A stretch of DNA of 64,000 nt from Geosiphon pyriformis (Eukaryota; Glomeromycota; Glomeromycetes; Archaeosporales; Geosiphonaceae), in contig JAAOMT010000723.1 of the NCBI GenBank assembly GCA_016748015.1, positions 1 through 64,000 of the forward strand. Reading direction: 5' to 3'. Below the pieces are notes generated by a model, which made no database searches, was not told where the DNA came from, and saw only the letters and a program-made list of their open reading frames with translations. Positions 13,130 to 26,192 of the stretch are shown here, piece after piece. Every line of letters starts with the position of its first letter. Position 1 is the stretch's first letter. Made by a program: the position numbers and the translations under genes.

Positions 13130-14405
13130 TTTTTGAAAAATTAAATAATTTTTTATCAAATGATAGTGTAATGCTCAAATCATTAATTTTATTATTGAAT
13201 CTTAGTTTTAATATGCATTCACTGTAAGTTTGATTTTAACATATTGAAATTTAAATAATTGAATTGTATAAATTGAACTTTTAGACTTACTGTCACTCGC
13301 TTGAAATTTTTTCTGAATTCATTTTGTTTTATTCATCAAGTGTTTTAATTGTTGCATTTGAAGAATCTAGATTTTTCCAGCAGATAATCTTGTAAAAAAT
13401 ACATGTGTATTAACTATTTATTTAACTGTGAATGTTTTAAATATTGAGAAAACTCAATATTATGTATTTGTAAATATGATATCAGATTTGTTTACATTTT
13501 GTAAACCACCAAAACAGAGCATATAAACCTATTCTTACTACACATTTGAGATAGTAGTTTTTTTGTAACAGAAAATTTAACAAATATCTTAGTAGTAGAT
13601 AATTTAAAAATAAAAATATTTTATTTTAGATTATTATTAATAATTAAACATTTAACAATTCATGTTAACAAATAATAAAAGTTTTATGAAAGCTATTATT
13701 GAAAAAAATACAGATATTGATAAAATATTTATATTTATATTAATTTTACTAGTTAAAAGAGCATATCAAAATTAAAATTAATTTTATTATTTAAAACTTT
13801 ATGATGTATTAATCTTTGTTAAAAAAATAAGTTATTTTAATGTTGTTTAAATATAATAATAAATATAAAATTTTTTATTAAAAAAAAAATGAAATTTATT
13901 TTTAAAGTTCAAAAAGTAATAATATGTGTAAATTTATTTTATGATTTAATTAATAGTTTATAATAAATTTTATATTGCCTTTTTTTACAATTATTATATA
14001 ATATAAATTTTAATTTTATGGTATTGTTTTGAATATAATAAAACAAAATATTGTTTTAAGAATTTTTATATATTTGTTTGTATTCAATCTGTAAATAAAT
14101 TCTAGTATATTTTAGTTTCTATGCATATTATAAAATTGTTATTAAAATATTTTGACTAAAAAAGCTATTAACTCTTATTATTTTTCATAAATATATAATT
14201 AAAAACTTCTTAATAAAAATAGCCTAATAATTTTTTGTTATTTAATTATAACAATATTATTATTTTAGGAATAATATTTAAACTGTAATAAATAATTTTT
14301 TGAACAAATTATTTTAAACAGAAGCTATTATATTACCATTTTATAATTACAATAATTCAAAAACCAATAAACCAATAATTTAAACTTAAGTACAATTTTT
14401 AATAT
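13130..14405. other. AT-rich intergenic stretch
   Basis: Nothing identifiable. Composition approaches 85 percent A+T by eye in 13.6-14.4 kb. Confidence 0.3.
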
Positions 14406-14850
14406 TTAAATAAAATTTATTAATTGATTAATTTTGGTTTTAATAAAATAATAAAATTTTATAGACTCTTTCTCTTTATTATTTTCATGACTATCACTAG
14501 AGCAAAAAGTAAAAAAATTGCAAATATTACTTCTTCTATAATAATTAGTAACGTTTTTAACACAAGAGACTGTTTTTGTTGTAGAAGCAGCTAAGCAAAA
14601 CATTTTAGAAACATTTTCTTTAAATATTAATAATACAAAGCTATTTTTTGTAACTTCTAAAGCATTTTTTCTTTCTTTGGCTGGTAGTTCTTTTTCGGTC
14701 AAAAATTTTTTCAAAAGACAAATCAGAGTTAATTCCAGTGTAACTTTTTTTTAATAGATCCTTATTTTCTTCTTGAATAATTTAGCTTTTAAAATCTTGA
14801 AAATTTTGAAGATGTATATACATAACGGATTTAGAAAAGCTCCAAGTTTA
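14406..14850 (-). pseudogene. unrecognised charged coding remnant
   Basis: A minus-strand open frame (stop at 14406) carries a charged, helical stretch (KKFLTEKELPAKERKNALEV) followed by a Cys/Ser/Phe-rich tail. In the next frame upstream a coherent charged stretch (EENKDLLKKSYTGINSDLSF) leads into it, so a frameshift near 14700 is likely. No domain or family recognised. Confidence 0.3.
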
Positions 14851-16250
14851 ATTTAATAATATTTCAAAAAGATAAATTTAAGATATTTTGAATAATATTT
14901 AAATATCTAAAAGTGATTGCAATATTAATCGGACCATATCCAATATCTTTTTAATCCACATATTGACATTTAATGACTACTTATAACGTAACATGGTATA
15001 AATACACAACAAAATGTAATATGATTTAAAAAAAATATTTTTTGGTTAAAAATAACCATTTTTTCAAACATCATTTTCAATTCTAAAAATCTAAGTAATA
15101 ATAAGTAAGAAATTAAGGACTTTCAAAATAACTATTATCATAATTTCCAACTAATGGATATTAATAAGAAAAATTGTTTGTTAACATTTTTGCAATTTTA
15201 TTTATTTTAACCGCGATTTCAACTTTCCACGTTTTTTTATTTTTTGATATTATAACTGATAACAAAGTAATTTTTTTTGATTACAAATTTTGCTTTAATA
15301 TTAAAGTGTTAATGTTTCAAAGTTATATCAACATTTTTTTTCTTTATTATATTATACGAATACTGGACTTTATTTAAAATTAAAACCTGATTGAATTTAT
15401 AAAGAAATAATAAGTTAAACAAACATTTTATTCCAATGTATTATTATTATTATTAAGAGACTTTCAATTATTATATAATAATTTTATATTTTTTTTTATT
15501 TATTTAATTGTATTTATCTCAATTTTCAGAATGAAAGCAATCTAAAAATTTTTTTAAATCTGGTGAAAATCTAAATTCATGTTCCTTGCTTAAAATTGAA
15601 GTAAGTTGAAATAATTTAATAATTAAAATGCTTTCGCTTGTATGAAATTTTCTTTTATTATAAGAATTATTGAGTATTAATTTGTTGACATCTCTGGTGC
15701 TAAAGCATACAAATTATGGCTAAAACTATTCACATAGAGTTTTTATTTTTTTTTAAAAATTCACTTCATTCAATTGTTTTTAAAAAAAATCATCAAATCA
15801 ATAAGTTAAAACAACAATTTTATTAATTCATACCATTTCGAAAAATTCACAATAACATTATTAATCATTATTAATTTGAGAATATATAACTATTTTTTGT
15901 TACTTCAAACTTTAATTTAGAATATACTAAAATATATTTATTATCTTTAACACTTATAAAAAAATTGCAGTTGAATACTTCAATAAAAAAAATTATCTAA
16001 TGATTCACTTTCAAAATGTGTTTATATCCGGTTTAAATCTCTTAATTAAAAAATAATATAAAAAGGTAGATAATATTTTTAGAGCTAAAAATATTATTAT
16101 TCATTTGTTTCAAAGAATTTTATAGTTAAATATCAATTAAAATAATTCAATACAATTATTAAAATAAATACAAAGTGCTTACCAATTGGGTAAATCTATC
16201 TTCATTTAAATAACTACTAAGATAATACTAATCTGAAAAAAAGCATTTAA
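14851..16250. other. AT-rich intergenic stretch
   Basis: No gene, RNA or repeat supported. Confidence 0.3.
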
Positions 16251-16259
16251 ATCAAAAAA

Positions 16260-18557
16260 TGTTTTTTAGATATCAAATAATAATAAATAGAAGGCTTTAT
16301 CCATTAATTAGCTCATATATCTTGTTGTATCTCAAGTAGTATCTTGTATATCTTTGAAATTAAGTTTTTTTCACAGACAAATTTGTTTAAATTGCAATTA
16401 TTGCAAGCAGTAATAACTTTTTGTTGAAGTTTTTTTGCAGTATCATGACAATATGGATTCTGATTCTAATTTTTTTCAATCATTTTCTGAATACATTAAG
16501 ACATATGTTTCTCGATTATGGGGCACTTTCTCTGAACTATGTCTATTTAAATGTACATATAACTTTTAACATTATTTTATAGTCTTTCTTCTGAGATAAT
16601 TTCCCAGGAAATGATAACACAACTATAAATATTGCTGTATTTGATATGAGATAACAAGTTATAAACTTCAGACACTGAGTATTCAATAATGCCAAAAATC
16701 TCATTAGACTATATAAAATAATTGGCAGAACAACAAAATTCTAGGTTAGCAATGACCACTTTTATAAAATTTAATTTCAAAACAAAAATATTGCTAGGAT
16801 ACATGTCTCTATACACTAGTTCTGAATTATGCATAAACCTTAGGCCACTAACAATTTGAAAAAGAATACAAAAAATTATTTTTCAAGTAAAGATATCTTG
16901 GTTTACTTTGAGAAAAACTCTAAGATTTTCATGTTTTACAAATAACAAAACCATAATGAATTCATTAGTCATAATATCTTTGGTTATTTTATAGCATTCA
17001 AAGATATATTTCAAGAGACATTTCTAAGATGCATAATTAACTATTCAATATATTGCTTGGTATTAAAAAAAAAATGAGTATAACAAAAATCACATAGATA
17101 TTTAAAAAAAATATCTCATTTGTATGTTTTGGCTGTCTTTAAAACAACTTTCATAATCTCATTTCATTCATGCTTTTGATTTTTCTAATCCAAAAATAAA
17201 ATTCTGTCTCTTATTTATCTATTTACTTTAACAGCACCAAATTTTTCTTCTCTTATCTTATTTAAAATTTAATCTGATTGGAAAAAATTCATTCTAAGCA
17301 GCTTTTGCAGCTTTCTGAAATTTTCTGTGTATGATATATATACTAATCAATATTACTATTTTTACTATTATATGTGTTCTAATTTAATAAAAATTATGAA
17401 TATTTACAAATTTTACAAAGTAAATCTTTTAATCTGTTGTAGTATTCTAAACATTATAACAAGTGGTTAGAGATATTATCACAAAATAGACATTCTAGCA
17501 AGTCTTTAAAGATATTGTGATTATCTATTTTATTAAAAAATTTACTAATAATTATATCCAAGTTTCTATATTTAAGACATTTGAATTGATCTAAAAGCTG
17601 ATAAAAAAAAGCTTCAAAATTTATTTATTTTTCTTTGAAATTAACAGTTCATTTTAACTCTCAATTTGAAATTATAAAATTAAATATTTTAGGTCATATT
17701 CATCTTTATTTTTAAAAGTGAAGAGATTAAAGATGTTTAAATCAGGAAAACTATTTTGATAACTTGAGTTATTTGTTTCTGCTTTCAAATTAATTTCAAA
17801 TGCTTTTTAAAGATTTTTAATTGTTTTCCATCTATTTTGATAGCACCATCTAAGATTATATAGTGCAGTTGCATTTCTTTGTTCTGCTGTTTTTAAATAG
17901 AATTCAAATGTCTTTTTCAGATTTTTTGTAATTGTCTATTTTTTTTGATAATGCATTCCAAAATTGCTTTGTGAACTGAGATTTTTTACTTTTTCAAGAT
18001 CTTTTGTTGTTTTTGATTTACTATAAAAATGGTATTGTATAATTAAATTTTCTGCTTCTGCTGCTTTTGAATAGAGTTCAAATGCTTTTTTCTTATTTTT
18101 TCTCGTTTTTTTTACTTATAATAACAAAATCCAAGAGTGTATTATATATCTAAATGTCCTGTTTTTGATGCTTTTAAATATAGCTCAAATGCTTTTTTTT
18201 TGATTTTGTAAAGTACCAATTCCATAATTATAATAGCATTCTAAGAAAAATTGTCCAAAAAAATTTTTTGTATTTACTGTTTTTTGGAATTTTAAAAATG
18301 CTTTTGTTCAATTAAAAATAGTTCTAATTCCATGTTCTAAAGAAAGCTGAGCAAATGCTTTAAACTTTTATTATTTAAGTAATTGAATAAGTCTTTAGGT
18401 TTTTTTTGATTCTGCTCAAGATATATTTTCATCAAGTTGGCAACTTTTAAATATTTGCTAGCTGGGAAAATGGCCAAATTTTCTTCGATAACAATTAATA
18501 TGTCTTTAAGCCAGTCAAAAATTAAGGTTTATTTTCAATTTATGAAATTGAAGACAT
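16260..18557 (-). pseudogene. Sel1-repeat / kinase pseudogene, copy 2
   Basis: Minus-strand paralogue of the gene at 1388. The ATG at 18557-18555 is followed by the same N-terminal segment (IVIEENLAIFPASKY matches the first copy). Degenerate Sel1 units follow (about 17800-18250, for example KAFELYSKAAEAENL) and then a Cys-rich region reduced to scraps near 17300-17600. The kinase part covers about 16300-17150: MVLLFVKHENLRVFLK-type N-lobe remnants, then VYRDMYPSNIFVL (HRD changed to YRD) and a lost DFG (IANLE). It has many more stops and frameshifts than copy 1. It lacks the Tc1 insertion, so it serves as the uninterrupted reference for that target site. Confidence 0.8.
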
Positions 18558-18722
18558 GATTTGAATATTTTGTATGGGTAAAGAAGATTATTAAAGAGTT
18601 CTTTTTTGCTAATAAATAAGAATTTCAATCTATAATCAAAAACTGATCCCAACATTTTAACAATGCCTCTGGAAAAAATATTAGAAGTCAGTGCTCGAAA
18701 GACACCTAATAGTGTTTGAAAA

Positions 18723-21700
18723 CTTTCAAAAATGACATAAAAATACTTATTAGATTAATTTTTTTTTAATTTTAAGTAAAATATCAAACAAACATACCTT
18801 ATTTTAATCCAAAACCTATACTTTTTAATAAACTCTAATATCTGTTTAATTTCACAACTGTCACGATTTAAAACATGTATTTGTTGACTATGTATATATA
18901 CAAAGTATAGCTTAAAACTTTTACTTAGCCAATTATCTTTTAGAATAAAATTATGCAAGATTTTTTAATTTAGAGTGATTAGATATTAAAAGAAAAATAT
19001 GAGTATTTATTTGTTTTTTAATTATAACAACTAAGTATATAATTATTATTATTAAGCATAAAAAAAACATGCCAAACGTATAGAAGTCTCAGAATTCAAG
19101 CAATAATTTACCTATCTTGAAATTAGTTGTTTTAATTTTTTGCAAATATTAAGAACTTTTCTTATTTTTTTTTTGTTTAAATTTAACTGATCCATTCTGT
19201 TTTTTTGATATTTTTTTAACATTTCCATAAGAACTCACTAATTAGAAAATAAAAGATTAAATTAAAAAATTCAAAGACAAAAGAATCAAAAAACTTAAAT
19301 AAAAGTAATAACATATTTAAATTACTTTATATTCCTTCATGTTCATAACAGAATTATGGGACTGACTTTCTTATACAAGTTTTTTTAACAGCATAGTTCT
19401 GTGTTTTTGTAAAGCTACTTTTCTTATCTACTTTGATAAATTTATTTATTAGTATTTATTTATTTAGTAGAATCTTTCCAATGTTTAATACCAGCAGAAA
19501 CATGTGATAAGTATTTATAAGAATTTATCAGTTCTGTTTTTTTAGGAGCTCTAGGACAAGAATTCAGATTTTTTGTAGTATTTGTGTATGTGTGTATATG
19601 TAAATAATTAAAGAAATCAAATTATGAATTAATATAAATTAAAAAACATTAAATTTAATTGTTTAATGATCATTTGGTTTTTTCTCTAATAAATTTTGTA
19701 TTATTTACATGCTTATATATTAATAACTTTATGACATTCCAGTAGTAGTTTGGATAATAGTAAGTTGTTTCAAAGAAAAATATCAAAAAATCATATGCTT
19801 TATCAGCAATAATAAACCAATTTGTATGATATTATTAATGTGGCAAACATTATCAAAATTGACAGATTTTCTAATTAAATATAATAAACTAAAAATAATA
19901 AAATTTAAAATAATAGGGAGATAAATAAATTGTATTGAATTTCTTGTATGACATAATGTTCAAATATTAAATTTCATTAAGCAGTAATTGATGCCTAGAA
20001 TTCGAATATTTTAGGTTGGAATCTCAACAAGATTCTTGCACTAATATAAAACATAAAAAATTAAAAGCTTAAGGTATAATACCTACAAGATAGCTAAAAA
20101 ATACAAAATCTTAAAAAATTGGATCAATAAAAAAACTTTACAATAGAAGATATTTTAATTATTGATTTGCTGCTTTAGATTTTTGGTAACAGATTAATGA
20201 AAAAGATGATAAAAAGCTTTGATTTCTAAAAAAAATTTTCTCAGAGTCAGCTTTCATACTCTCAAGAATTAAGCACTAAATAATAATGAATATATAAGCA
20301 TAAAAGTAACTGATATACTTTTCTTTAATTCCAAAAAATCAAAACATCTTTCTCAAATTGCTTTAACTGAACAAAATTTTAAACCAATTTGTGTTAATTT
20401 TAATTAGAAATTTTAAATATATATTCGAATTAATATTGAAATATTACTATTTTAAAGCTCCTTGTATTTTAGCAATTATACTTTAGCAATTTTTTTATAA
20501 TTTATTCAATAAATTTATGTATTTTTTGAATAATTAAAAGTTTTCTGATGTTAGTGTTATAGTTGGCAAAATGCTCAATATTATGCTTATTCACAAATTT
20601 TTGCAGCAAGATCATTATATTTTGCTACTGTATTCTCTAATAATTGGAAAAAAATACTATTTCTTTTTATTAAACCTAATATTTTCTAATATTTTTGAGA
20701 TAACTCAGATAAAAATTTTATTTGCTTTAAAGCATTTTGGCTATTATAAATTCATATATTTAATTTCTTATATTTATATATAAAACAAAATTTTTTTTAA
20801 TGAATACAAAATATTTATTATTTTTGAATTGCTTGTATATGAAGTTTTTCAAAAAATAATGAAAAATTGGTTATGTTTAATTCAATTGATTGGGTTATAA
20901 ATTTTCCAAAGATATTTTGAAAATTTCACTAACAGAATTTTATATAGCCTGCTGCTTTAGACCACAAAATGAAATTGAAAACCATTATTAAATTCGAATA
21001 AAAACTTATGAATTATTTTATAAAATACATTTTAGTGAAATGATATTAGAAATATAACTTGTAAATATATATGTTTTTCTGCTAAATAATACTGAATATT
21101 TCAGTGTTTTAGTTTTTTATTAGAGATAAAAAATATACATGTACTTTGAACGAATATTTAATAAAAAAACTCTGAAAATAATAAAATTTTTCAACCAATA
21201 TAGATAACCTTAGATTTAAGACACTAACTCTTTTATACAATAGATTTTTTTTAATTAATATCTTTAAAAATTGAATTATTATTAATAAATTCAAAATACC
21301 AAATTTTGTTTTCTTTTTTATTTTATTTAAAAATAAAAAACTTTTTTTTATTTACTTTAATTAAGATTTATAAATTTAAATAAAAAATTAATACTACTTT
21401 ATATTTTTTATTCTTTTCTTCAGAATTTTATTTTGCATTTTATAAAATAAATTTTTTAATTCATATTTAACTGATTAAAGTTTTCAATACTAGAAGTTTA
21501 TTCAAAGTATTTTTAATTAAAACAATCCATTTACTATTTATTACAACAGTATATTTAAACAGAAAAGATTTTCAATTTTAATGATCATATTAAAATATTT
21601 CTTATGTTTTTTTATATTTTATATTTTGAACTATATAAAAAAAAAAAGTTTTGATTCTACTAAAAACTAGTGTTGTATAATAATAGTATGACCAATTTTT

Positions 21701-23210
21701 GCTAAGAATTTATATTCTTTGTTAACAAATATCAATTAAATCTTTGAAGTTAAGATAAATATTTTAATCTGGTATTAGTTTCTAATATTCTATTTTATTT
21801 GGACAACTAAAATTACATTTAAAAATTGATGCAATATTTCATAAATTCTATAATACATAAATTGAAATAAAAATTTTTATTACTTTATTCTTTATTAGAA
21901 ATAAGTTAAAATAATTTATTTTTAAATATTAAGAATATATTTATGTGATAATAGATTATGGACCATAAATTTTTAAATATTATTGTTTATTTTTTAACAT
22001 CACTATCAAGAATTATTTTATTAGAATTTAATTTTTTATTAAATATAAGCATCAAAAAATATATAGTTATATTTTTTGAGAAATTTTAATATAAACATTT
22101 TATAAATTTTGTGAAATTTATTAGAAAAAATAAAAATATGCTGCAAAATTATGAATTATTTAGGTGATTGTCATAAACAAGCCCATAAAAACTATTGTGT
22201 TGCAAGCTTATCATATTTTTCTAAAAATATCATTTAGATTTTAAGAATGTATAATGAATAAATTTTGTGCTTATTTATTTATATTAACTAAAAAAAATAA
22301 TGCTTTTTACATCAAATTTAACATTTATGGGCGATATATTACTGATAATAACTAATATTTTAAAATCAATATACAATAAGTTTTATCATCTTTTATTATT
22401 GCTATTTATTTTAAATAAAACACATTATATTTTCTGTAAATTTATCATTTTGTTTACTAGTGCAAGATTGTATTGTTCATAATTTTTTAAAACAGTATCT
22501 TCTTAATAAGTGTCTTTCAAAAATAATGTAATGAAAGCTATAAATTTTTGGTTAAATAATCAGGATTGTGGAAATAATTCTATAATCTTAATAAAAAAAC
22601 TAATTTCTTAGCAATTGAATGTGAACTTGATTATTTAGGCTAAAATCTGCTTTAAAACAGTGGAATATATTCTTTAATAAACTTTAAAATAATGATAATA
22701 ATAAAATTTTCAGATTAGATGGATGAAAATAGAAAACTAAATGAATATAATTTTTTAAGACTCTCTTTTTAATTGATATTAGTATCTAGTTTTGGATATT
22801 AAAATAAATAGATTAGCACAAATTTTTGTTTTTAATATGTGCAAGAGATGTATAAATTTTCATATTCCTCATAATAGAAATAAATATAGTAAATATATCA
22901 TTTTTATTAAAAATAAATTTTTTTACTGATATTCTTAACAATATCTTATATTTCATAAAAATCTATTTTTCTTTGAAAAAAAATATTTATTTTATTTATA
23001 TACTATTTTTTTTGTCTATCAATCTTTTCAGAGTAAGTTTTATAATATAAAAAAGTCCACCAAATCTTTCTACTGTCTATGGTGAAACAAAAAATACTAA
23101 TAGAAATAGTCAAATAACTGATATTTATTCTTAATTTTTTAGACCAAATCCAAATAAGTATCAAAACTGTTTAATATTTTCTAACCTTTAGTCTAATAAT
23201 TTTTTTTATT
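18723..23210. other. AT-rich intergenic stretch, about 4.5 kb
   Basis: I found no supported gene. Open stretches at 20571-20783, 21109-21294 and 22300-22482 consist of Leu, Ile, Phe, Asn and Lys as expected from random AT-rich sequence. Relics as decayed as those at 30 kb could hide here unrecognised. Confidence 0.35.
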
Positions 23211-23220
23211 TTAAATTAGA

Positions 23221-23769
23221 ATCAAGTTTATAAATGCAATTTGTGCCAACATAATTACTAGTATAAAAACACGAATGGTTTACGAAGACATAAAGCTCAA
23301 AAGTATAAAGAACATAATAGTTCGCCTGTAAGTATATCATTTATCATTAGAGATTTTTGAATTTTTGGTTGGCAATTTAAGCAAAAATTATATCTGGTTT
23401 TTGAAGTTGTTATAAAAATAATAGAAGTGGAAAAGGATAGAAGAAATTTGTTCTAGTTTGTCATGAAACTGCATTTGTTCAAATATTTAGAAATTATATA
23501 ATAAGATATTCGAGCATTAATAGGTAGTATAGATGTGTTTTTAAAAGAATGGCAGGAAAAGAAAATTTAAATAAATGTTTGGGGTCAGAAGAATGGGCAT
23601 TAAATATTATAAAAATAATGAAGCTGTCTTTTCAGATATATGTAAACAATCAAAAGATAGAAGAGATATAGTATTTATGTGGAAGGAAATAAAAATTGTA
23701 GATAGTAGAAAAAACGAGACAATAAGTAATAAATTGACTGTTAATTATGTATATATTATTATTGTCTAA
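23221..23769 (+). pseudogene. C2H2-type zinc-finger protein remnant
   Basis: After an acceptor-like TTAG near 23218, the frame reads YKCNLCQHNY, a stop, then KNTNGLRRHKAQKYKEHN. That is a CxxC ... H ... H arrangement as in C2H2 fingers, with the NGLRRH helix. Downstream, in shifting frames, a coherent segment follows (CYETAFVQIFRNYI, RCVFKRMAGKENLNK). A 64-codon open stretch ends at 23769 (GIKYYKNNEAVFSDICKQS). The pieces look like one intron-poor gene with several frameshifts. Nucleic-acid or protein binding is likely, but the exact role is unknown. Confidence 0.55.
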
Positions 23770-24014
23770 AAAATAGTGTCATTAATTTGAGATGATCGAC
23801 AACCAGAGAAAATTTGTTAATAAATAAATTAGCAATAATGGGTACTTGGTGTTGTGAATGTAAAAACTTGGGTTTGAATTTGCTCAAAATCTTGCAAATA
23901 AAAAAGGCAGAATTTGTTTTTCTAATTCTTATTAAAATAATTGTGCATCATTACTTTGGAGTTGTTCTAAAAGTTATTCATGGCTTGCCAAAATTAGTGA
24001 TATAAAAAGAGGTA

Positions 24015-25315
24015 CAGTCGCCTCCGAAATTAACACCTGAATTTATTCTTTATACAATTTTAAATGTTTATTTGATTTATTCTAAACCTAATTTATATAC
24101 ATATAACTTTTTATATATATATAATTAATAGTGTGTTGGCCCTCTATTTGCTTTCAATACTGCTTCAATTCTTTGTGGCATTAACAACCCGTTTCAAAAC
24201 TGACATATTATAACTTGAACATTCCTTCTTTAGAGCATTTTTAAGTTCCTCTATAGTTCTTGGAAAGTTTTCATGTTTTTGAATATTGTCCTTGATTATT
24301 TTCCACACATTTTTTATGGATTTAGATTAGGAGAACTGGCTGGCCAATCCAAAATCTCAATGGTTTTTCTTTGAACCATTTTTTTGTAATTCTAGCATTA
24401 TAAATAGGAGCATTGTCTTGTTGAAATATTAGATTTCTTGTTACTAAATCATGAGTAATAGTAAGAAATGGTAAAAAATTAGTTTCTATAATCTTAAGAT
24501 ATGTTTTTGCTGTAATCTTTTCCGTTTTTTTCTTGTATACATTACAAAATGTCAATGGACCTCTAAGTTCTCCAACAATCCCCAAGTCATTATTAATTGT
24601 CGACCACTATTGAAGCTAGGTGTTAAGCATTTAATATTATATCTTTCTTCTATATGATGCCATACTTTAACTTGTCGAGATTGTTTGCCAATTTTTATAC
24701 TGGTTTCATCTGAAAAAATTACCCATCTCCAAAAATAAAGGTCTTTATTTTGATATTTTTTGCATCAAAAAATGTGTGCCTTTGCTTGTTTTTCTGAAAT
24801 AAAAGACTTTTTTGCTGCAATATAATCTCAAATACCATGGTTATGAAGTACTTAATGGGCTGTTGTTAAACTGCAATTAAGCTTCAAATCATCAACAATC
24901 TCTTGTAGTGGTTTACATCATTCATTTTTAATTTTTTATAAGAGAGCACTTTTTGTTTAGTTATTGAGAGCTGGTGGGGCATCCAGATTGTAGTAAATTT
25001 TCGATTTTCCCAGTTTTTTGATACTTGTTAATGAAACGTCATATTGTTGTGGGATCATGCTCCATTTTTTTTGCAATTTGCTCAGCATTCATTTCTTCGA
25101 GATATGTGAGAATTTTTTTTTTATCTTCAGCAGTTAATAAAGAGCAAGTACAAGGCATATTTATTCCGATTTTTTTCACGTAATGTTTGAGTAGGTAATG
25201 GAGAAGTAAACAAATATATTTTGGCCCAAAAAAGTAATAACAAGGGGGTAAACGAAATGTATATGTTTGGATACTTTATTACACCAAAATCGGGCATTAA
25301 TTTCAGAGGCAACTG
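24015..25315 (-). mobile_element. Tc1/mariner-like DNA transposon, nearly full length
   Basis: 1301 bases between TA dinucleotides (24013-24014 and 25316-25317). The ends are inverted repeats: CAGTCGCCTCCGAAATTAA at the left matches the complement of the right end with a few C/T differences. It carries one minus-strand transposase gene. It is inserted in the zinc-ribbon gene: the empty site would read AGAGGTACTTGGTGC, coding Arg-Gly-Thr-Trp-Cys. A separate family from the 3 kb and 35 kb copies. Confidence 0.93.
24125..25158 (-). pseudogene. Tc1-like DD(E) transposase, frameshifted
   Basis: ATG at 25158-25156. The N-terminal HTH is readable (LTAEDKKKILTYLEEMNAEQ) and is followed by a linker resembling the GRP region, then a catalytic core. 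The first Asp is in FSDET (about 24710), the second in QQDNAP (about 24410). The third position reads Lys-Asn-Val-Trp where Glu-Asn-x-Trp is expected, a likely G-to-A change. The frame shifts near 24575, 24340 and again near the Pro-Asn-Leu-Asn-Pro stretch. The C-terminus (KANRGPTHY, stop at 24125-24127) is intact. Length fits the usual ~340 residues. Inactive. Confidence 0.85.
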
Positions 25316-25837
25316 TACTTGGTGCCCATATTGTCGAAAAGAATCTGAAAGACTTGGTATTGGCTGTGTCAAAAAATTAACGTGTAATAAAAATAGAGAA
25401 TATCTATCTAATGCATATAATAATCTTAAAACACGTTTTCTTTGGAGATGTAATAAAGATCATGATTAGTATAGTACTTTTGCTAGTATAAAGTATTATA
25501 ATACATGGTGTCCCTCTTGTTCGAAATATAAAAAGAATTTTATGTAAAGAGATTGTATCAAAATATCTTGGACTGCCATCTAAGATACATTGACCTGATT
25601 TTCTTAAAACACCAGAATATCCTGCAGGATTAAAACTTAAAGTACAAGAAGAACAACACGAAAGATATATGTAGAATTTTTTCATAATAGTAATCCCGAT
25701 ATTTTATCAAAGAACAGGATCAACTCAAAAAAGAGTTGTGCGAAGAAAATTGGATTGTTTTAAGGTATGTTTGGTATTATGAAGACCCACATATAGTTAT
25801 TCCAAAACATCTTCGGGAATTGGGTCTTATTGAATAG

Positions 25838-26109
25838 AATTAAAACTTTAAATGCATTTTTTTGTGACTCACCGACTATAATTTTATTTATCCGGAATTA
25901 CACGAAAAATCGAATAAAAATTTCTCAGATACATATACTACATGTTAAAAATCAAAACAAAGTTATGTTTCTATTAAAGATGTTAGCCGAAATAAAGTTA
26001 ATTTCAGTAACTATGAAAAACTATTTCAGCATTTCAAATTTGGGGACAATAATTTATTAAGAGATGCAATTTCAGCTAACATCTTTAGTTTCTATACATA
26101 TGCCTGTGT
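25838..26109. repeat. short region with nested inverted/direct repeats
   Basis: Contains AAAGATGTTAGCCGAAAT at 25976-25993, whose reverse complement recurs with one change at 26069-26086. A related partial copy lies near 25999-26012. No gene. The repeats abut the adapter-like sequence at 26110 and may be a library or assembly artefact. Confidence 0.5.
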
Positions 26110-26128
26110 CTGTCTCTTATACACATCT
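26110..26128 (+). other. Tn5 mosaic-end / Nextera adapter-like sequence
   Basis: CTGTCTCTTATACACATCT is the exact 19-base complement of the Tn5 mosaic end used in Nextera libraries. Nothing around it resembles a natural Tn5/IS50. The simplest reading is residual adapter kept in the assembly, marking a possible false join. Confidence 0.9.
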
Positions 26129-26192
26129 TTGCAAAAAATTATATTTTTCCAAATGAGGATCATAGAAATTACATGATTAAAATATGACTTTC

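Larger units (their letters stand above)
23770..25837 (+). pseudogene. tandem zinc-ribbon protein with nuclease-like C-terminus, split by a Tc1-like element
   Basis: Repeat units of about 50 residues, each with an LxWxC ... GTWCPYC pattern: GTWCCEC near 23839, LLWSCSKSYSWLAKI before the insertion, WCPYC at 25320, FLWRCNKDHDW then TWCPSC near 25500. The C-terminal part (about 25548-25837) reads KYLGLPSKIH, PDFLKTPEYPAGLKL, KVQEEQHERYM, then KKELCEENWIVLRYVWYYED and ends LRELGLIE with TAG at 25835-25837. In related fungal proteins remembered from this clade such ribbons precede a restriction-endonuclease-like domain with an EVQxxQH motif. Here the segment before VQ is deleted. The transposon at 24015-25315 sits exactly in RG-T-WCPYC, and its removal restores the frame. 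Frameshifts and TGA/TAG stops show it is also dead for other reasons. Confidence 0.75.

Noticed and set aside
12640-13227. Long frames across the N gap
   Set aside because: Most codons are unknown bases. Only the minus-strand end at 12655-12766 looks coding.
13130-23210. tRNA, rRNA or CRISPR-like arrays in AT-rich stretches
   Set aside because: No cloverleaf-consistent segments, rRNA cores or regularly spaced repeats were seen by reading. A dedicated scan could still find a tRNA.
26110-26128. Natural Tn5/IS50 insertion
   Set aside because: No transposase, no second end and no bacterial sequence nearby. An adapter remnant is far more likely.
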